5,029 bases of DNA from Moraxellaceae bacterium UBA2032 (GTDB lineage Bacteria; Pseudomonadota; Gammaproteobacteria; Pseudomonadales; Moraxellaceae), in NCBI GenBank assembly GCA_002333125.1, contig DDBM01000209.1, positions 2,254 to 7,282 of the forward strand, given 5' to 3'. A model generated the notes under the pieces. It was not told the DNA's origin and made no database searches. It saw only the letters and a list, made by a program, of their open reading frames with translations. This document shows positions 1-4,071 of the stretch, in pieces; position 1 is the stretch's first letter; every line of letters starts with the position of its first letter. A program made the translations under genes and the position numbers.

Positions 1-891
1 TCAGGCGGCAAACAAAGCTTTTTTAACTTAGCCTTAGCCTTTTTAAACAAAGGCGACGAAGTGATTATTCCTGCCCCTTATTGGGTATCTTACCCTGATA
101 TGGTGTTAATTGCTGATGCAACGCCTGTGTGTATCGAATGTCCACAATCACAAAATTATAAAATCACTGCCGCGCAATTAGACGCAGCGATTACCCCAAA
201 AACTAAATTATTGGTGTTAAATTCGCCTTCTAACCCAACAGGCATGGTTTATACCAAAGAAGAATTGTTGGCGTTGGCTGAGGTATTGCGTAAGCACCCT
301 CATGTTTGGGTTGCTACCGATGATATGTACGAACATATCATTTGGACAACAGAGCCTTTTGTAAACATCGTCACCGTTGCACCCGATTTATATGACCGCG
401 CCTTAGTATTAAACGGTGTGTCTAAAGCCTATGCCATGACAGGCTGGCGTATTGGTTATGCCGCTGGCCCTGCCAAAGTGATTGGCGCAATGAAAAACGT
501 GCAATCTCAATCAACCTCTAATCCTGCGTCTATTTCGCAAGTCGCGGCCGAAGCTGCTTTAAATGGCGACCAAGACGTATTAAAGCCCATGGTAGCTGCA
601 TTTAAAGAACGTCACGATTATGTGGTGGCTGCTTTAAACGCAATCGAAGGCGTGTCTTGTTCGGCTGCTGACGGCGCGTTTTATGCCTTTGCTAATGTAG
701 AGGGCGCAATTGCCAAAATGGGTTTAAAAAACGACCTCGAATTTTCGGAAGTTTTATTAAATACTGTTGGTGTAGCCGTTGTACCGGGGTCGGCTTTTGG
801 TTTAGATGGTCATATGCGTATTTCGTATGCAACTAGCCAAAAAGTATTAGAAGATGCGATTTCTCGTATCAAAAAAGCGATTATGGGTTAA
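1..891 (+). CDS. PLP-dependent class I aminotransferase (aspartate aminotransferase-like), 5' end outside the window
   Basis: Cytosolic enzyme that transfers an amino group between an amino acid (probably aspartate) and a 2-oxo acid using pyridoxal phosphate. The reading frame is open from base 1, so the GTG at 61 is an internal codon and not the start; 296 residues are visible of an expected 390-400. Seen directly: NPTG at 232-243 (substrate and PLP contact), the ATDDMYE segment near 313-333 with the Asp expected to hold the pyridine nitrogen and the Tyr expected to contact the PLP, and SKAYAMTGWRIGY with the Schiff-base lysine at codon 424-426. HMRISYA near the C-terminus carries the Arg at 817-819 that binds the substrate carboxylate in this family. 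The run QSQSTSNPASISQ is typical of the aspartate/prephenate aminotransferase subgroup. Substrate choice cannot be settled from sequence alone. The gene ends in TAA and is followed 10 bases later by a strong terminator, so it is the last gene of its transcript. Family sure, exact substrate moderate. Confidence 0.93.
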   Translation, partial: SGGKQSFFNLALAFLNKGDEVIIPAPYWVSYPDMVLIADATPVCIECPQSQNYKITAAQLDAAITPKTKLLVLNSPSNPTGMVYTKEELLALAEVLRKHPHVWVATDDMYEHIIWTTEPFVNIVTVAPDLYDRALVLNGVSKAYAMTGWRIGYAAGPAKVIGAMKNVQSQSTSNPASISQVAAEAALNGDQDVLKPMVAAFKERHDYVVAALNAIEGVSCSAADGAFYAFANVEGAIAKMGLKNDLEFSEVLLNTVGVAVVPGSAFGLDGHMRISYATSQKVLEDAISRIKKAIMG

Positions 892-901
892 TTAATCCAC
901 C

Positions 902-939
902 ATAACCCTCCTTCAACAAAGGAGGGTTATACTCTTTTT
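902..939 (+). terminator. Rho-independent terminator of the aminotransferase gene
   Basis: A perfect 12-bp stem pairs ATAACCCTCCTT (902-913) with AAGGAGGGTTAT (919-930) around a 5-base loop, CAACA. It is followed by ACTCTTTTT. It begins 10 bases after the aminotransferase stop codon and separates that gene from the tRNA unit. Confidence 0.9.
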
Positions 940-1032
940 AGAAGAAAGATGCTTTAAAAAGCAAAAAATGCTTATAAAACAAACAACAAAACACCAACAG
1001 CGCAATAATTAAGCAAAAAGAAAAACTCGCAC

Positions 1033-1060
1033 TTGACCTTATAAAAAAATCCGCTATTAT
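1033..1060 (+). promoter_or_regulatory. Sigma70-type promoter of the tRNA-Asn gene
   Basis: The -35 hexamer is TTGACC (1033-1038) and the -10 is TATTAT (1055-1060), with a 16-base spacer. Reading the -10 as TTATAC (1057-1062) gives 18. The bases after it, ACCGCCAC, form a GC-rich discriminator of the sort seen at stringently controlled stable-RNA promoters. An A-rich tract upstream (about 1003-1025) could act as an UP element. Transcription would start near 1067, giving a short leader before the tRNA at 1081. Confidence 0.75.
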
Positions 1061-1080
1061 ACCGCCACACCAAATGATGT

Positions 1081-1156
1081 TCCCCAATAGCTCAGTTGGT
1101 AGAGCAACGGACTGTTAATCCGTGTGTCCCTGGTTCGAGTCCAGGTTGGGGAGCCA
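1081..1156 (+). tRNA. tRNA-Asn, anticodon GUU, CCA encoded
   Basis: A full 76-base cloverleaf can be drawn. The acceptor stem TCCCCAA (1081-1087) pairs with TTGGGGA (1146-1152). The D stem is GCTC/GAGC (1090-1093 with 1102-1105). The anticodon stem ACGGA/TCCGT (1107-1111 with 1119-1123) encloses loop CTGTTAA with anticodon GTT at 1114-1116. The variable loop is 1124-1128. The T stem CCTGG/CCAGG (1129-1133 with 1141-1145) encloses TTCGAGT. The discriminator base is G1153 and CCA is encoded at 1154-1156. It decodes AAC and AAU. It is monocistronic, with its own promoter and terminator. tRNA-Asn 3' ends are well-known integration sites for genomic islands, and an integrase remnant lies downstream here. 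Confidence 0.98.
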
Positions 1157-1162
1157 TATATA

Positions 1163-1186
1163 GTTCTAAGGTGTTCAGCCTAGAAC
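1163..1186 (+). other. Hairpin in the 3' trailer of the tRNA-Asn transcript
   Basis: GTTCTA (1163-1168) pairs with TAGAAC (1181-1186). GG (1170-1171) can add pairs with CC (1179-1180) if A1169 is bulged. It lies 6 bases past the CCA end and just before the terminator, so it would be removed with the trailer during 3' processing. A role in exonuclease stalling or processing is only a guess. Confidence 0.4.
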
Positions 1187-1189
1187 AAG

Positions 1190-1223
1190 AAAGCCTGTAG
1201 TCTCAACGATTACGGGCTTTTTT
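1190..1223 (+). terminator. Rho-independent terminator of the tRNA-Asn transcript
   Basis: AAAGCCTGTAGTC (1190-1202) pairs over 13 positions, two of them G-U, with GATTACGGGCTTT (1208-1220) around loop TCAAC, and runs into a T tract ending at 1223. It lies 34 bases after the tRNA and closes the single-gene transcript. Confidence 0.88.
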
Positions 1224-1267
1224 ATTGTCTGTAGTATTCATTATGGATATTGAAAGCTAGAAAAAAA

Positions 1268-1304
1268 GGGGATACTTTTACAAAACTGTAAAAAGAGATA
1301 CCCC
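1268..1304. repeat. Interrupted inverted repeat with GGGG/CCCC ends
   Basis: GGGG (1268-1271) faces CCCC (1301-1304). Inside, CTTTTAC (1275-1281) pairs with GTAAAAAG (1288-1295) with one bulged A. The ATA and AGATA stretches between the two stems do not pair. No poly-T tail follows on the plus strand. On the minus strand the A run at 1261-1267 becomes a T run directly after the GGGG/CCCC stem, so it could stop minus-strand transcription. No minus-strand gene is visible here for it to serve. Confidence 0.3.
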
Positions 1305-1326
1305 CATTACCCCTAAAAATCGCAAG

Positions 1327-1476
1327 GTAATACCATTCCTCAGAATTAAATTATTTTTAGCCTGTATGTGGCACAGCGAAATACAGAAAAAACAATGTTT
1401 TAAGCAAGTAATCCCGTGTTGCACTGCACTTCACACGGGCTACCTATGGTAACTTATTTTTACAGATTGGTATAAC
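1327..1476. repeat. Possible MITE or dispersed repeat with imperfect terminal inverted repeats
   Basis: The left end GTAATACCATTC (1327-1338) and the inverted right end GTTATACCAATC (complement of 1465-1476) agree at 10 of 12 positions. Two further stems lie inside: CTGTAT/ATACAG (1362-1367 with 1381-1386) and CCCGTGT/ACACGGG (1413-1419 with 1433-1439). There is no coding capacity. A compact, hairpin-rich, non-coding unit with matching ends suggests a miniature element. Its ends do not match those of the IS630 copy downstream, so that IS is unlikely to mobilise it. No clear target duplication is left. Only a search for further genomic copies could confirm it. Confidence 0.35.
1413..1439. repeat. 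Hairpin CCCGTGT...ACACGGG inside the non-coding repeat
   Basis: A perfect 7-bp GC-rich stem (1413-1419 with 1433-1439) around a 13-base loop stands out in an AT-rich stretch. The loop contains GCACTGCAC. No T run follows, so it is not an intrinsic terminator. It looks like the structured core of a dispersed repeat. Confidence 0.4.
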
Positions 1477-1642
1477 TACAGACAGCGAAGCGCGGACAGC
1501 TAATGGTGGCGGTGTATATTTATTAGTCAAACCAAACAGCCTTAAATACTGGCGCATGAAGCACCGTTTTAAGTGTGTACAAAAGTCTCCTTTTGCATTG
1601 AGAGTCTATTGTAAATTTAGCACACATCATACAGCACCCTAA
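1475..1642 (+). pseudogene. Remnant of a P4-like tyrosine integrase (arm-type DNA-binding domain)
   Basis: Reading codons from 1475 gives TTDSEARTA, then NGGGVYLLVKPNS, LKYWRMKHRF and KSPFALRVYCKFS before TAA at 1640-1642. This follows the opening of P4-family integrases (DUF4102 arm-binding domain), whose usual pattern runs LTDxxxRxAKP, then DGGGLYLLVxPxGxKYWRxKYRF, then GVYPxVSL. About 10 residues between the first and second blocks are missing. Gly and Pro positions that are usually fixed have become Cys or Arg. There is no in-frame start, no central domain and no catalytic Arg/His/Tyr region, so this is a decayed fragment. Its position about 320 bases after tRNA-Asn, pointing away from it, is the usual place for an integrase next to its attachment site. 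The family call rests on pattern memory over about 50 residues and is fairly firm; the identity of the lost element is unknown. Confidence 0.72.
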
Positions 1643-1842
1643 AAATTCAGTGAACATAAAAATCTTTTTAAAAAGAATACTAACCTCAAATTTTATCTAT
1701 CAAAAACAGTAAAAAACCAAATAATTACATCAAAAAACCGCTTTAAAAGACTGTATTTTATACAATATCTGTCAATCACAAAAACCTACCGCAAATTATC
1801 ATCTAAATTTTTTACCTAAAATTGCTGCATTATTTTTATTTT
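1643..1842. other. AT-rich intergenic stretch with no gene seen
   Basis: No coding pattern, RNA gene or repeat array is apparent on either strand. It contains a 14-base palindrome TCTTTTTAAAAAGA (1663-1676), likely by chance in such AT-rich DNA. It also has a TACAAT (1761-1766) that resembles a -10 element but lacks a convincing -35. The stretch may be the far end of the lost island or the distal promoter region of the acyltransferase gene. Confidence 0.5.
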
Positions 1843-1843
1843 A

Positions 1844-1859
1844 GTGTACACTTGTACAC
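1844..1859. promoter_or_regulatory. 16-base palindromic operator candidate upstream of the acyltransferase
   Basis: GTGTAC (1844-1849) and GTACAC (1854-1859) form a perfect dyad around ACTT. It lies 61 bases before the start codon at 1921. A weak -35 match, TTGCTG (1822-1827), would put the -10 at 1845-1850 with a 17-base spacer, inside the palindrome, so a bound protein could block RNA polymerase. The size and symmetry fit TetR-family operators. The general look recalls sites of fatty-acid regulators such as FabR and DesT, which would suit a lipid acyltransferase, but that link is inference. Confidence 0.5.
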
Positions 1860-1862
1860 AAT

Positions 1863-1891
1863 AAGCAGCTTTCTAGTGGTTGCTTCTTTTT
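1863..1891 (+). promoter_or_regulatory. Weak hairpin plus T-run in the acyltransferase leader
   Basis: AAGCAGC (1863-1869) pairs with GTTGCTT (1879-1885), including one G-U, around a 9-base loop, and is followed by CTTTTT. It lies between the palindrome and the ribosome binding site. It could be a weak attenuator or a chance fold; the stem is short and no leader peptide is evident. Confidence 0.2.
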
Positions 1892-1906
1892 GCCAAAACT
1901 TTTTAT

Positions 1907-1910
1907 AGGA
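1907..1910 (+). promoter_or_regulatory. Ribosome binding site of the acyltransferase
   Basis: AGGA ends 10 bases before the ATG at 1921. The spacing is slightly long, but this is the only purine-rich match nearby. It supports the upstream ATG over the next in-frame Met at residue 69. Confidence 0.55.
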
Positions 1911-1920
1911 TATCAACGCC

Positions 1921-2895
1921 ATGAGTTCATTAGCACAAAGTCGTACCCCTAGTAATTCTGCCTTAGTATTTGCAAGTTTACCCGCTAGTCTCTCTTCAAA
2001 AAAGCGACAACAGCGTCAGTCTTTATCATTAGTCCCCACTAAAACTCCCGTTGTTGACACTTCTCCAATCGTTAACACCAAAGCCATTGTTCATGAGGGC
2101 TTGCAAGGTCCAGATTCTGTTTTAATGAAAAAACAAGCAGGATTTGTTGAGCGCATGATGGATTATTACTTTCGCCTAGAAATTGGTGGCTGGGAAAACT
2201 TGCCTAAACAACCCTCTTTACTCATTGGAGTTCACTCGGGCGGCCCTTTGACGATGGATGCGTGGACCATTTGCTACGCATGGTGGAGACAGTTTCAAGG
2301 AAAACGTACTCTACACGCCACCGCTCACGATGTATTAATGAACACACCCAAATTAGGTAGCTATTTTCGGCGCATGGGGGTTATTAGCCCTACTCGCGAA
2401 AATATTCAAGCCGCCTTTGCTCAAGGAGATGATGTTATTTTGTGGCCTGGTGGTGAAAAAGATGCTTTTCGTAGTTGGTCAAAACGTGACACAGCCGTAC
2501 TAGGTGGCCGAACAGGTTTTATTCGTTTAGCGATTCGCTCAGGTGTGCCGATTGTACCTGTAGCAACTATTGGTGGCCATGATACTTTGTTTGTGCTTTC
2601 TGAGGGTCGAGGCTTGGCCAAGTTATTAAACTTAAAAAAATACTTACGCTCCGAAGTTGCACCCATTACCCTAAGTTGGCCTTTGGGTATTGCGCTTCAT
2701 GTGACACCGTTACAGCATTTTCCTTTACCAACCAAGATTCGTACTGAGTTTCTTGAGCCTATTTATTTTGATGCTGACCCTGCTATGGCAGATAATCAAG
2801 CGTATGTTGAACGTATGTATCTTGAAGTTGAACAGCGTATTCAGGCGGGGATGAATGCCTTAGCAAAAAAACGTAAGTTTATGATTTTTGGTTAG
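1921..2895 (+). CDS. Lysophospholipid/diacylglycerol acyltransferase-family protein (LPLAT, MGAT-like)
   Basis: Probably transfers an acyl chain from acyl-CoA or acyl-ACP to a glycerolipid or similar acceptor at the inner face of the membrane. The protein has 324 residues. Residues 1-60 are Ser/Pro/Lys-rich and look disordered; the domain starts near residue 69. The catalytic motif is HSGGPLTMD at 105-113: His and Asp are separated by seven residues, as in the MGAT/DGAT-like branch (HSGG...D), and not by the four of PlsC. Block III is WPGGEKDAFR (175-184), in place of the FPEG type, followed by GFIRLAIRSGVPIVPVATIGGHD (in two parts, near 199-221). No clear transmembrane helix is seen, so membrane association would be peripheral. 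The C-terminus (KKRKFMIFG) looks natural, so the gene is intact although an insertion sequence begins right after its TAG. A palindromic operator candidate lies upstream. Superfamily firm; the lipid made (phospholipid, triacylglycerol or wax ester) is unknown. Confidence 0.88.
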   Translation: MSSLAQSRTPSNSALVFASLPASLSSKKRQQRQSLSLVPTKTPVVDTSPIVNTKAIVHEGLQGPDSVLMKKQAGFVERMMDYYFRLEIGGWENLPKQPSLLIGVHSGGPLTMDAWTICYAWWRQFQGKRTLHATAHDVLMNTPKLGSYFRRMGVISPTRENIQAAFAQGDDVILWPGGEKDAFRSWSKRDTAVLGGRTGFIRLAIRSGVPIVPVATIGGHDTLFVLSEGRGLAKLLNLKKYLRSEVAPITLSWPLGIALHVTPLQHFPLPTKIRTEFLEPIYFDADPAMADNQAYVERMYLEVEQRIQAGMNALAKKRKFMIFG

Positions 2896-2897
2896 TA

Positions 2898-2916
2898 AGT
2901 ACTAATGCAGAAATTT
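2898..2916 (+). repeat. Left terminal inverted repeat of the IS630 element
   Basis: AGTACTAATGCAGAAATTT matches the inverted right end at 13 of 19 positions, with the outer AGTAC and the inner GCA conserved. It is preceded by TA at 2896-2897. Confidence 0.75.
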
Positions 2917-2981
2917 ATTAGTTTTTTATGAATGGTCTATGCTTAATGATGATAGTTAATTGATCATACGGATGGTGTACC

Positions 2982-3407
2982 ATGAAATATGTATCCCCTT
3001 TAAGCTCTGAAATAGAATCCATGCTTCACGAAGCGGTCAGTGGTTGCCCACATCAACGAGTGAGACAACGCGCACAAGCAATTCTTTGGAGTGCCATGGG
3101 TTATTCAAGACGTGATATTGCTGACCTGTCATTTGTTGTCCCTATTGTGATATCACATTGGTTTAACCATTGGGAAAAAGCAGGTTTATCAGGTTTATAT
3201 GATGCTCCCCGTAGTGGCCGCCCACCGATTTATACGGCAGTTGACGGTGCTCATTTAAAATCATTTATTGATGACTCCCCCCAACAATTACGACAAGCAC
3301 ACTCTCAGTTGATAGCGTTGACAGGAAAATCATCCAGTTTGGATACAGCGAAGAGACTGTTAAAAAAAACACCAATTACTGTTGGAAACGCTGTCGTTGC
3401 ACGGTAG
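2982..3407 (+). CDS. IS630-family transposase, OrfA (helix-turn-helix DNA-binding half)
   Basis: N-terminal part of the transposase, which binds the element ends. The visible 141 residues start MKYVSPLSSEIESML, as is usual for this group. The stretch HQRVRQRAQAILWSAMGYSRRD (two parts) leads into a helix-turn-helix around residues 38-60. The GLSGLYDAPRSGRPP signature lies near residues 68-82, followed by a second winged-helix region ending TGKSSSLDTAKRLLKK. After the A8 run (3362-3369) the frame loses similarity (TPITVGNAVVAR) and stops at TAG 3405-3407. The downstream frame takes over with NYCWKRCR, as in unsplit relatives. An inverted repeat ATGGT-GT-ACCAT (2972-2983) overlaps the start codon and may affect initiation. 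The ribosome binding site is poor (GGATGG, 2970-2975). Confidence 0.85.
   Translation: MKYVSPLSSEIESMLHEAVSGCPHQRVRQRAQAILWSAMGYSRRDIADLSFVVPIVISHWFNHWEKAGLSGLYDAPRSGRPPIYTAVDGAHLKSFIDDSPQQLRQAHSQLIALTGKSSSLDTAKRLLKKTPITVGNAVVAR
3362..3370 (+). promoter_or_regulatory. Candidate -1 ribosomal frameshift site (A8 slippery run) in the transposase
   Basis: In the OrfA frame the sequence reads TTA AAA AAA ACA, giving an A_AAA_AAA heptamer at 3362-3368. Slipping back one base makes the next codons AAC ACC AAT TAC TGT TGG, joining RLLKK to NTNYCWKRCR and giving one protein of 337 residues. Small hairpins follow (CCAA/TTGG at 3372-3384 and AACG/CGTT at 3387-3398), but none is a strong stimulator. The alternative is a plain one-base indel in the A run that has broken the gene. 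Confidence 0.6.
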
Positions 3408-3994
3408 GCAAAGAGCCTGATGCTCAAGTGTTTGCTGAAGAACACACGGTATTGGCGACCCTGAATAGCTCAGAAGCCAAGGCCAAGGGATGGGAGTTGT
3501 ACTATTTTGATGAGTCTGGATTCAGTCTACATCCCGTTGTTCCTTATGCATGGCAACCAAAAGGTCAAACCATACGAATCCCTAGCACCGCTAGTCCGCG
3601 CTTGAATGTCTTGGGCTTTTTCAGCAAAACACAGCCTGCTTTTTTTCAGCAGACCGAAAAAACAGTCAATAGTCAGACAGTTATTGCCGCCTTCAATGCC
3701 TTTGTTGAACAAAAAAATGATGAAAAAACATGGCGCATAGTGGTCATGGACAACGCCTCTATCCATCACAGTCGAGCATTTCAAGATTGTATCAAAGACT
3801 GGATGCTAAAACGTGTATGGATACATTATTTACCTGCGTACTGTCCTGAGTTAAATCTGATTGAAATCTTGTGGCGACACATCAAATACCAATGGTTACC
3901 ATTAACCTCATACACTAACTTCTCAACACTCAGAGAAAATGTCACTTACATCCTGCAAAATATAGGTAAAAAATATAAATTAAATTTTGCTTAG
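3368..3994 (+). CDS. IS630-family transposase, OrfB (DDE catalytic half), expressed by frameshift
   Basis: Catalytic RNase H-like half of the transposase, which cuts and joins the element ends. Similarity begins right after the slippery run with NYCWKRCR and EPDAQVFAEEH, upstream of the GTG at 3428, so that GTG is unlikely to be the true start. There is no good ribosome binding site before it, and an internal start would lose conserved residues. The DDE triad is complete: Asp in YYFDESGFSLHP (codon 3509-3511), Asp in VVMDNASIHHS (3749-3751) and Glu in PELNLIE (3863-3865), the last two separated by 37 residues. It ends KKYKLNFA, the normal family C-terminus, with the TAG inside the right terminal repeat. 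No internal stop or gap is seen. It should be made only as an OrfA-OrfB fusion. Confidence 0.85.
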   Translation, partial: NTNYCWKRCRCTVGKEPDAQVFAEEHTVLATLNSSEAKAKGWELYYFDESGFSLHPVVPYAWQPKGQTIRIPSTASPRLNVLGFFSKTQPAFFQQTEKTVNSQTVIAAFNAFVEQKNDEKTWRIVVMDNASIHHSRAFQDCIKDWMLKRVWIHYLPAYCPELNLIEILWRHIKYQWLPLTSYTNFSTLRENVTYILQNIGKKYKLNFA

Positions 3995-3999
3995 GTACT
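3981..3999 (-). repeat. Right terminal inverted repeat of the IS630 element
   Basis: Read on the minus strand it is AGTACCTAAGCAAAATTTA, matching the left end at 13 of 19 positions. It is followed by TA at 4000-4001 and overlaps the last codons of the transposase. Confidence 0.75.
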
Positions 4000-4025
4000 T
4001 ATCTGTTTATATAGTCAGATGATTA

Positions 4026-4045
4026 GGGGGCAAAAAATTGCCCCC
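4026..4045. terminator. GC-rich hairpin between convergent genes, probable shared terminator
   Basis: GGGGGCAA (4026-4033) pairs perfectly with TTGCCCCC (4038-4045) around AAAA. It starts 10 bases past the thiolase stop on the minus strand. On that strand no T tract follows, and on the plus strand TTTTT comes only 13 bases later (4058-4062), so it is not a textbook intrinsic terminator. It probably ends the thiolase transcript and, before the IS arrived, may also have served the acyltransferase. Confidence 0.55.
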
Positions 4046-4051
4046 ATGTCA

Positions 4052-4071
4052 CTATTATTTTTCGATAATAG
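4052..4071. other. Inverted repeat at the 3' end of the thiolase gene
   Basis: CTATTAT (4052-4058) pairs with ATAATAG (4065-4071) around TTTTCG. It covers the thiolase stop codon (TTA at 4055-4057 on the plus strand) and lies next to the GC-rich hairpin. It may help stabilise the transcript end or may be incidental. Confidence 0.3.

Larger units (their letters stand above)
2898..3999 (+). mobile_element. Complete IS630-family insertion sequence, about 1.1 kb, flanked by TA
   Basis: The 1102-base element is bounded by imperfect 19-base terminal inverted repeats and flanked by TA on each side (2896-2897 and 4000-4001), the target duplication typical of the IS630/Tc1-mariner superfamily. It carries one transposase split into two overlapping frames (2982-3407 and about 3368-3994), transcribed rightward. 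All DDE residues are present and the ends match, so it may be functional if frameshifting occurs. The left end lies immediately after the acyltransferase stop codon. Confidence 0.87.

Noticed and set aside
61..63. GTG as the aminotransferase start
   Set aside because: The frame is open to base 1 and the upstream codons (GGKQSFFNLALAF) fit the family, so the gene is simply cut by the window edge.
1663..1676. 14-base palindrome TCTTTTTAAAAAGA as an operator
   Set aside because: It consists mostly of T and A runs in very AT-rich DNA, where such symmetry is expected by chance, and it is far from any supported promoter.
1224..1843. CRISPR array or riboswitch in the long non-coding stretch
   Set aside because: The hairpins are single and unlike each other, there are no regularly spaced direct repeats, and no known riboswitch core was recognised.
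1157..1900. A second attachment site (repeat of the tRNA-Asn 3' end) bounding the lost island
   Set aside because: I found no second copy of the T-arm or acceptor sequence anywhere in the window, so attR is lost, diverged or outside it.
2421..2666. Open frame of 81 codons on the minus strand
   Set aside because: It lies wholly inside the acyltransferase, in a frame opposite conserved catalytic motifs, and has no recognisable domain.
3527..3784. Open frame of 85 codons on the minus strand
   Set aside because: It is a shadow of the transposase DDE domain, with no domain or start signal of its own.
3428..3994. OrfB as an independent gene starting at GTG 3428
   Set aside because: Family similarity begins upstream of this codon, directly after the A8 run, and there is no good ribosome binding site. 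A frameshift fusion explains it better.
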